A stretch of 64,000 bases of DNA from an uncultured Acidobacteriota bacterium (lineage in GTDB: Bacteria > Acidobacteriota > Terriglobia > Bryobacterales > Bryobacteraceae): the NCBI GenBank assembly GCA_902826685.1, contig CADEFT010000021.1, positions 27,594 to 91,593 on the forward strand, given 5' to 3'. The notes below the pieces were generated by a model, which was not told the DNA's origin, searched no databases, and worked only from the letters and a program-made list of their open reading frames with translations. Of the stretch, positions 59,317-64,000 are shown piece after piece (positions within the stretch are counted from its first letter, which is position 1; every line of letters starts with the position of its first letter). Both the position numbers and the translations under genes were made by a program.

Positions 59317-60936
59317 ATGACCGCGGCTGCTCTCCTTTTGTTCTGCCTGCTGCCGGCGCAGGAAGTGTCGCAAAGCGGCCTGCGCCTGGAACGTGTGCGG
59401 CCCATGGTCAGTCAGCCGCTGCGGGCTCCGCGCGCGCTGGTGGCCAGCGTGCACGAACTGGCTACGCAGGCGGGCATCGACGTTCTGCACAAAGGCGGCA
59501 ATGCCTTCGACGCGGCCGTGGCCGTTGGTTTCGCTCTTGCCGTGGTGCATCCGGAAGCGGGGAACCTCGGCGGCTCCGGCTACATGCTGCTGCGCACCAA
59601 GGAAGGCGCGGTGCATGCCGTCGACTACGCCGGTCAGGCGCCCGCCGCCGCCAGACCCGGCATGTTCACCAACACCATGGAGGCTAACGTCGGCTACAAA
59701 GCCGTCGCCGTTCCCGGCACGCCCGCCGGGCTCGGCCTGGTGCACGACCGCTTCGGCCGCCTCAAATGGGCGCAATGTCTGGAGCCCGCCTACAAACTCG
59801 CCAAGGACGGTTTCCCCGCCTCGCTGCGCCTGGAACTTATCCTGAAGCTGCAAGTGCCGGTCATGAAGCGGTTCGCCGATTCCGCCCGCATCCTGCTGCA
59901 TGGTGCCGATCAGCCGTTGAAGCAGGGCGAGATCGTGAAACAGCCGGAGCTGGCCGAAACCATCCGCCGCATGCAGCGCAAAGGCTGGAGTGAATTCTAC
60001 ACAGGCGAAACGGCGCAGCGCATCGCCAAAGACATGGCCGCGCATGGCGGGGCGATCACCTACGAAGACCTTCGTGGATTCGAAGCGGCCATGGTGGAAC
60101 CGCTGCGCATCGAATACCGCAAGCACACCGTACTCACCATGCCGCCCTCTTCCAGCGGCGGCTATGCCATGGCCGTCATGTTGAACGTGCTCGATCAGTA
60201 CCCCGCCAAAATCGGCATGGAAGGTTCCGCCGCCTCGCGCCATCTGCTGATCGAAGCCATGCGCCGCGGGTTCGCCGCCCGTGCCCGCGCGTTGCGGGAA
60301 GGCGAGTCCATCGTGCCGCAACTGATCACCAAGGAATACGCGCGCCAGGCCACCGCCGATCTCGCCGTCCACACCAACGAATCGCCCGACACCACCCACT
60401 TCGCCATCGCCGACAGCGACGGCAACCTGGTGACCAACACTTACACGCTCAGCGGCTTCTTCGGCTCCCAGGTCGTCGCCGCCGGCACCGGCGTTATGCT
60501 GAACAACCACATGTCGGTGTTCTCGAATTTCCCCGGCAGCCAGAATTCCATCGCGCCCGGCAAGCGTTATCCTTCCACCATGGCGCCCACCATCGTGCTG
60601 CGCCCCGATGGAGCCCCCTGGCTCGCTCTCGGCACCCCCGGCGCCATCACCATCCCTTCCACCCTCACCCAGGTCATCGTCAACATGATCGATTTCAAAA
60701 TGGCGCTGCGCGATGCCGTCGAGTTTCCGCGCATTCATGCCGTATCGGGCCAGGTGGATGCCGAACCCGCCGCCCTCGTCTACGATGTGGCCGAAAAGCT
60801 GAAGCGGATGGGCCACCAGATCAACCCGCGCTTCCGCGCCCAGGGTGACGTCAGCGCGCTCGAAATCGAGGAAGGCACGGGCTGGCGCATCGGTTGGGCC
60901 GACGGCCGCCGCGGCGGCGTCGTGAAAGGATACTGA
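59317..60936 (+). CDS. Secreted gamma-glutamyltransferase (2)
   Basis: A 539-residue precursor with a signal peptide (AAALLLFCLLPAQEVSQSG). Marks are ALVASVHELATQAGIDVLHKGGNAFDAAVA near the start (a slightly different N-terminus from enzyme 1), HPEAGNLGGSGYMLLR, and the processing site with catalytic Thr in SPDTTHFAIADSDGNLVT (about residue 370). GVMLNNHMSVFSN and TMAPTIVLRPDGAPW match the small subunit. It is the first gene of an operon with a NagA-like deacetylase and a sulfatase, suggesting breakdown of cell-wall or mucopolysaccharide fragments. The exact substrate is unknown. Confidence 0.92.
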   Translation: MTAAALLLFCLLPAQEVSQSGLRLERVRPMVSQPLRAPRALVASVHELATQAGIDVLHKGGNAFDAAVAVGFALAVVHPEAGNLGGSGYMLLRTKEGAVHAVDYAGQAPAAARPGMFTNTMEANVGYKAVAVPGTPAGLGLVHDRFGRLKWAQCLEPAYKLAKDGFPASLRLELILKLQVPVMKRFADSARILLHGADQPLKQGEIVKQPELAETIRRMQRKGWSEFYTGETAQRIAKDMAAHGGAITYEDLRGFEAAMVEPLRIEYRKHTVLTMPPSSSGGYAMAVMLNVLDQYPAKIGMEGSAASRHLLIEAMRRGFAARARALREGESIVPQLITKEYARQATADLAVHTNESPDTTHFAIADSDGNLVTNTYTLSGFFGSQVVAAGTGVMLNNHMSVFSNFPGSQNSIAPGKRYPSTMAPTIVLRPDGAPWLALGTPGAITIPSTLTQVIVNMIDFKMALRDAVEFPRIHAVSGQVDAEPAALVYDVAEKLKRMGHQINPRFRAQGDVSALEIEEGTGWRIGWADGRRGGVVKGY

Positions 60937-60940
60937 TCTC

Positions 60941-62092
60941 TTGCTTGAAGCCTGGCGCGGTAACGTCATTCTCCCCGATCGCATTTTGCCCGATGGCGTC
61001 GTGCTGTGCGAAGACGGGCGCATCGTCGAAGTCTCGCGCCGCAAGCGCACACCCCGCCAGGCGCGGCTGATCGAAGCGCACTACATCAGCCCCGGCTTCA
61101 TCGACATCCATCTCCACGGTGGCGATGGCGCCGACTACATGGACGGCACCGCCGAAGCCGTGCGCACCGTCAACCGCGCCCACCGCCGCCACGGCACCAC
61201 CACCGTCTTCCCCACCACCACCACCGGCAGCCCCGAAGAGATTGAGCGTATGATCGCCGCCTGCCGCACCGTGCGCGATTCCTGGACGCCCGCCGATGGC
61301 GCCCGCCTCGCCGGCGTGCATCTTTACGGCCCGTTCTTCGCCGAAAGCAAAGTCGGCTGCCATCCCGCCGATGGCCGCCGCGATCCCACCACCACCGAAT
61401 ACGAGCGCTACTTCGCGTCCGGCATCGTCCGCATCGCCACCTGCGCCGCCGAACTGCCGGGCGCCGAAGCGTTCTATCGCGCCGCCCGCCGCAAGCGCTG
61501 CCTGATCACCTGCGGCCATTCCGACGCCTCCTGGACCGAAATGGCCCGCGCCTACAAAGCGGGCATGCGCCACGTCGATCATTTCTGGTGCGCCATGAGT
61601 TCCGTGCCAAGCCTCCGCGCCCGGCTCGGCACGCCGATGCAAGGCTCCATGGAACAATTCGTCATCGCGCATCAGGAAATGAGTACGGAGGTCATCGCCG
61701 ACGGCCAACACCTGGCGCCCGAGCTGCTCGCCTACGCCTGGCGGATGAAGGGCGCCGCGCGCCTGTGCCTGGTCACCGATTCCAACCGCGCCCTCGACCG
61801 TCCGCCCGGCCGCTACCGCTTCGGCAACCAGCACACCGGATCGTGGTTTGAAAGCAATGGCAAGGTGGGATTTGTTCCGGGCGCCCTCGCCAGCAGCGTG
61901 GTCGCCCTCGATTCCATGGTGCGCGTGATGGCCCGCCACTCCGGCGCCCCGCTTCCTGAAGTAGTGCGCATGGCCAGCCTCACCCCCGCCGAACGCACCG
62001 GCATCGCCAGCGAAACCGGGAGCCTCGAACCGGGCAAGCGCGCCGACGTGATCGCGCTCACCGCCCGCCTGCAGGTCCTTGAGCAACGCTAA
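60941..62092 (+). CDS. N-acetylglucosamine-6-phosphate deacetylase-like amidohydrolase
   Basis: A 383-residue amidohydrolase close to NagA in length and order. The beta1 motif is FIDIHLHGGDGADYMDG, the metal/substrate His residues are in LITCGHSDASWTEM and VDHFWCAMSS, and the catalytic Asp is in LCLVTDSNRAL. The usual metal-ligand Glu in HLEGP is replaced by Tyr (GVHLYGPFF), so the metal site must differ. NagA removes acetate from GlcNAc-6-phosphate. The start is a TTG at 60941, 4 bases after the ggt stop, as no ATG fits the conserved N-terminus (VILPDRILPDGVVLCEDGRI). Second gene of the operon. The specificity may have shifted. Confidence 0.78.
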   Translation: MLEAWRGNVILPDRILPDGVVLCEDGRIVEVSRRKRTPRQARLIEAHYISPGFIDIHLHGGDGADYMDGTAEAVRTVNRAHRRHGTTTVFPTTTTGSPEEIERMIAACRTVRDSWTPADGARLAGVHLYGPFFAESKVGCHPADGRRDPTTTEYERYFASGIVRIATCAAELPGAEAFYRAARRKRCLITCGHSDASWTEMARAYKAGMRHVDHFWCAMSSVPSLRARLGTPMQGSMEQFVIAHQEMSTEVIADGQHLAPELLAYAWRMKGAARLCLVTDSNRALDRPPGRYRFGNQHTGSWFESNGKVGFVPGALASSVVALDSMVRVMARHSGAPLPEVVRMASLTPAERTGIASETGSLEPGKRADVIALTARLQVLEQR

Positions 62093-62104
62093 AATAAGCG
62101 AGCC

Positions 62105-63505
62105 ATGAAGCGCCGCGATTTTCTCTCCCTTGCCGCCGCCCCGCTGTTCGCCCAGGGCCCGAAGAAGCGCAACGTCCTGTTCATCGCCACCGACGATCTG
62201 GCGCCCACGCTTGGCTGCTACCGCCATCCCATCGTCAAGACGCCGAACCTCGACCGCCTGGCCGCCCGCGGCGTCCTGTTCGATCGCGCCTATACGCAGT
62301 TCGCCCTCTCCAGCCCCTCGCGCAGTTCGCTGCTGACCGGCCTCGGCCCCGATACCACACAGGTCCACGACCTGCAGAAGCATTTCCGCTCCGTGCTTCC
62401 GGACGTAATGACGCTGCCCCAATGCTTCCAGAAGAACGGCTATTTCGCCGCCCGCGTGGGCAAGATCTATCATTACGGCAACCCCGGCCAGATCGGCACC
62501 GACGGCCTCGACGACGCACCCAGTTGGAACCAGCGCATCAACCCGCGCGGCATCGACAAGGACGAGGAGCCGAAGCTCACCAACTACACCCCCGGCCGCG
62601 GCTTGGGCTCGGCCATCTGCTTCTATGACTCCCCGGCGCGCGACGAAGAGCACACCGACGGCATGGTGGCCACCGAAATTATCAAGCTCATGGAGCGGCA
62701 CCGCAACGACCCCTTCTTCCTCGCCGCCGGCTTCTACAAACCGCACTGCCCCTACATCGCGCCGAAGAAGTATTTCGATATGTATCCCGCCGAATCGCTG
62801 CCCACTTACTCCATGGTGGATGGCGAAATGAACGTGGCGCCCGAATGGGCCTATTTCACCAAACCCGCCCACTGGGGCATGACCAAACAGCAGCAGCAGA
62901 AAGCGCTGCAGGCCTACTACGCCACCGTCTCTTTCATGGATGCCAATGTCGGGCGCCTGCTCGGCGCGCTCGACCGCCTGGGCCTCGCCGATAACACCTC
63001 CATCGTGTTCTGGTCCGATCACGGCTACGGACTCGGCGAGCATGGCCAGTGGATGAAACAGACCGTGTTTGAAGCCTCCACCCGCATTCCGCTATTGTTT
63101 GCCGGCGCTGGCGTCAGGTCGCGCGGCAAACGTTCCAGCCGCACCGTCGAGATGCTCGATTTCTATCCCACCCTGGCCGATCTGTGCGGCCTCGATCACG
63201 TGCCTTCGAACCTGCACGGCGCGAGCTTGAAACCGCTGCTCGACAATCCGCAGGCGAAGTGGGACCGCCCGGCCGTCAGCCAGGTGCGGCGCGGCGGCGC
63301 GAAAACCGTGCATGGTTACAGCCTTCGCACCGAGCGCTATCGCTACACCGAGTGGGCCGATGGCGCCGAGGGCTACGAGCTTTACGACTATGAGGCCGAT
63401 CCCAGGGAGTTGAAGAACCTGGCCGCCGATGCGCGGCAGGAGAAGCTGCGGCGGCAGTTGCAGGGGCGGCTGCGGACGATCGCTCGCGCGCGCGGGAAAA
63501 CGTAA
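62105..63505 (+). CDS. Ser-type sulfatase with Tat signal (iduronate-2-sulfatase-like)
   Basis: A 466-residue type I sulfatase. A twin-arginine leader (MKRRDFLSLAAAPLFAQ) precedes the metal site (IATDDLAPTLGCY), the active-site motif SSPSRSSLLTGLGPDTT with Ser in place of the usual Cys (about residue 67), GKIYHYGNPGQIGTDG, FYKPHCPYIAP and VFWSDHGYGLGEHG (metal ligands Asp-His). Sulfatases need the nucleophile converted to formylglycine; Ser-type enzymes are matured in the cytosol by radical-SAM anSME, which fits export of the finished enzyme by Tat. In an operon with gamma-glutamyltransferase and the NagA-like enzyme. Confidence 0.9.
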   Translation: MKRRDFLSLAAAPLFAQGPKKRNVLFIATDDLAPTLGCYRHPIVKTPNLDRLAARGVLFDRAYTQFALSSPSRSSLLTGLGPDTTQVHDLQKHFRSVLPDVMTLPQCFQKNGYFAARVGKIYHYGNPGQIGTDGLDDAPSWNQRINPRGIDKDEEPKLTNYTPGRGLGSAICFYDSPARDEEHTDGMVATEIIKLMERHRNDPFFLAAGFYKPHCPYIAPKKYFDMYPAESLPTYSMVDGEMNVAPEWAYFTKPAHWGMTKQQQQKALQAYYATVSFMDANVGRLLGALDRLGLADNTSIVFWSDHGYGLGEHGQWMKQTVFEASTRIPLLFAGAGVRSRGKRSSRTVEMLDFYPTLADLCGLDHVPSNLHGASLKPLLDNPQAKWDRPAVSQVRRGGAKTVHGYSLRTERYRYTEWADGAEGYELYDYEADPRELKNLAADARQEKLRRQLQGRLRTIARARGKT

Positions 63506-63522
63506 GGGAGTGAGTGGGCGGG

Positions 63523-64000
63523 TTAGGTTTCTCCCAACCCGGCCAGGAGTTGGTTGATGTCTTCCAGCCAAGTCGCCAGGCCGAGGCGGCGGGCGGCTTG
63601 TTGCGCCTGCAGCAGCAGGGTGCGGGCGTGGGCGCGGTCGCCGGGGGCATTGCGGCCCAGGTACATTTGAGCCAGCAGCGTGCGCGCGTAGGCGAGCGAA
63701 GGCTCATCGCTCAATTTTTCGAAAACCGGAATCGCTTCGCGCTCGAAGCTGGAGATCGCCTCGGAAGCTTGTCCGGTTTGAAATAGCACGATGGCGATCT
63801 TTGCCAGGGTGACGGCGCGCTCGCGGATGTCGCCGAGCTTTTCGTAGACCGGCAACTCTTCCTGGCGGCGCAGGCGCAAGGCTTCCTCATACTCGCCGCG
63901 TGCCTGATGGATGTCGGCGATCTGACCCAGGGTGACGGCGCGGGAGCGGATGTCGCCGAGCTTTTCGTAGACCGGCAACTCTTCCTGGCGGCGCAGGCGC
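63523..64000 (-). CDS. Tetratricopeptide-repeat protein, 5' part outside window
   Basis: The frame is open to the right edge, so the N-terminal part is missing. The visible 159 codons contain at least two complete TPR-like units of 41 residues, LPVYEKLGDIRSRAVTLGQI and its near-identical successor, followed by degenerate repeats and the end (ATWLEDINQLLAGLGET). The units resemble kinesin-light-chain-type TPRs. TPR proteins are protein-protein scaffolds. In DNA the units are nearly identical (63804-63877 and 63927-64000), a sign of recent duplication. Convergent with the sulfatase gene. Confidence 0.85.
   Translation of the reverse strand, partial: RLRRQEELPVYEKLGDIRSRAVTLGQIADIHQARGEYEEALRLRRQEELPVYEKLGDIRERAVTLAKIAIVLFQTGQASEAISSFEREAIPVFEKLSDEPSLAYARTLLAQMYLGRNAPGDRAHARTLLLQAQQAARRLGLATWLEDINQLLAGLGET
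63804..63877. repeat. Internal TPR DNA repeat, copy 1
   Basis: The 74 bases at 63804-63877 recur at 63927-64000, 123 bases on, with only a short divergent block at 63820-63823. The last 54 bases are identical. The period of 41 codons equals one TPR unit. Confidence 0.85.
63927..64000. repeat. Internal TPR DNA repeat, copy 2
   Basis: Second copy of the 74-base repeat, cut by the window edge. More copies probably lie to the right. Confidence 0.85.

Noticed and set aside
60851..63043. A 730-codon open frame antisense to the NagA-like and sulfatase genes
   Set aside because: Gly/Ala/Val/His-rich with no motif, and opposite two clear enzymes.
63516..63543. CGGGTT/AACCCG hairpin between the sulfatase and TPR genes
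   Set aside because: Short 6-base stem with an 11-base loop and no T-tract; too weak to call a terminator.
1..64000. tRNA, rRNA, CRISPR arrays and insertion sequences
   Set aside because: Reading by eye I saw no tRNA T-loop context in a cloverleaf, no regularly spaced short repeats and no transposase-like protein.

Overview
The window looks like chromosomal DNA of a soil-type Acidobacteriota, most probably the Solibacter/Bryobacter group. Grounds: high G+C; an ADOP-type (duplicated orphan) ABC permease paired with a PadR regulator; four very large Oar-like TonB-dependent receptors with a carboxypeptidase-regulatory-like N-terminal domain and no SusD partner; a Planctomycete-type cytochrome (DUF1549/DUF1553) followed by a DUF1501 protein; and a PEP-CTERM protein. 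The taxonomic placement is inference from gene content. I found no rRNA, tRNA, CRISPR array, insertion sequence or convincing prophage. Both ends cut through genes: the ADOP permease on the left and a TPR protein on the right.

Layout. 1-2.8 kb: ADOP permease, its PadR regulator (with a promoter/operator that suggests autoregulation) and a secreted GlcG/HbpS-like protein. 2.8-6 kb: a minimal histidine kinase coupled to aroA, divergent from a deoxyhypusine-synthase-like gene. 6-8.3 kb: an actin/Hsp70-fold ATPase co-transcribed with a membrane-anchored N-acetylmuramoyl-alanine amidase. 8.5-12.5 kb: a 1343-residue multipass patatin with a C-terminal GNAT-like domain. 12.5-17 kb: cytochrome/DUF1501 pair. 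17-23 kb (minus strand): GGDEF-EAL protein, secreted mutarotase-like protein and an OmpR-type two-component system, closely spaced. 23-33.6 kb: small membrane protein, bestrophin, TonB receptor, Na+/solute symporter, GT-C glycosyltransferase, cyclase plus atypical flavoprotein, lipoprotein. 33.6-36.6 kb: a three-gene operon of small unrecognised proteins, a DUF454 protein and two small secreted proteins. 36.5-42.6 kb: gamma-glutamyltransferase plus TonB receptor, a methyltransferase and a small basic protein. 42.9-46.6 kb: tatC-tatA, HtrA protease, Bcp peroxiredoxin. 46.3-50.4 kb: ArsA-like ATPase with a small cysteine-containing partner, an M14-like Tat protein, an FkbM methyltransferase and a vWA/PEP-CTERM protein. 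50.4-64 kb: two divergent TonB receptors, a GMC oxidoreductase with its small subunit, then a gamma-glutamyltransferase / NagA-like / sulfatase operon and a TPR protein.

How the genes fit together. Much of the window concerns the cell envelope and scavenging of polymers outside the cell. TonB receptors, secreted gamma-glutamyltransferases, a sulfatase and a NagA-like deacetylase suggest uptake and breakdown of peptides and sulfated amino sugars. The Tat translocase genes lie in the same window as at least four proteins with twin-arginine-like N-termini. The points I consider most worth checking are the membrane-split patatin-GNAT fusion, the actin-like ATPase/amidase operon, the matching Tyr/Asp-rich tails on TatA and TatC beside a GTAAA-repeat array upstream of tatA and htrA, the NagA-like enzyme with its metal-ligand Glu replaced by Tyr next to a Ser-type sulfatase, and the operon of three unrecognised small proteins.
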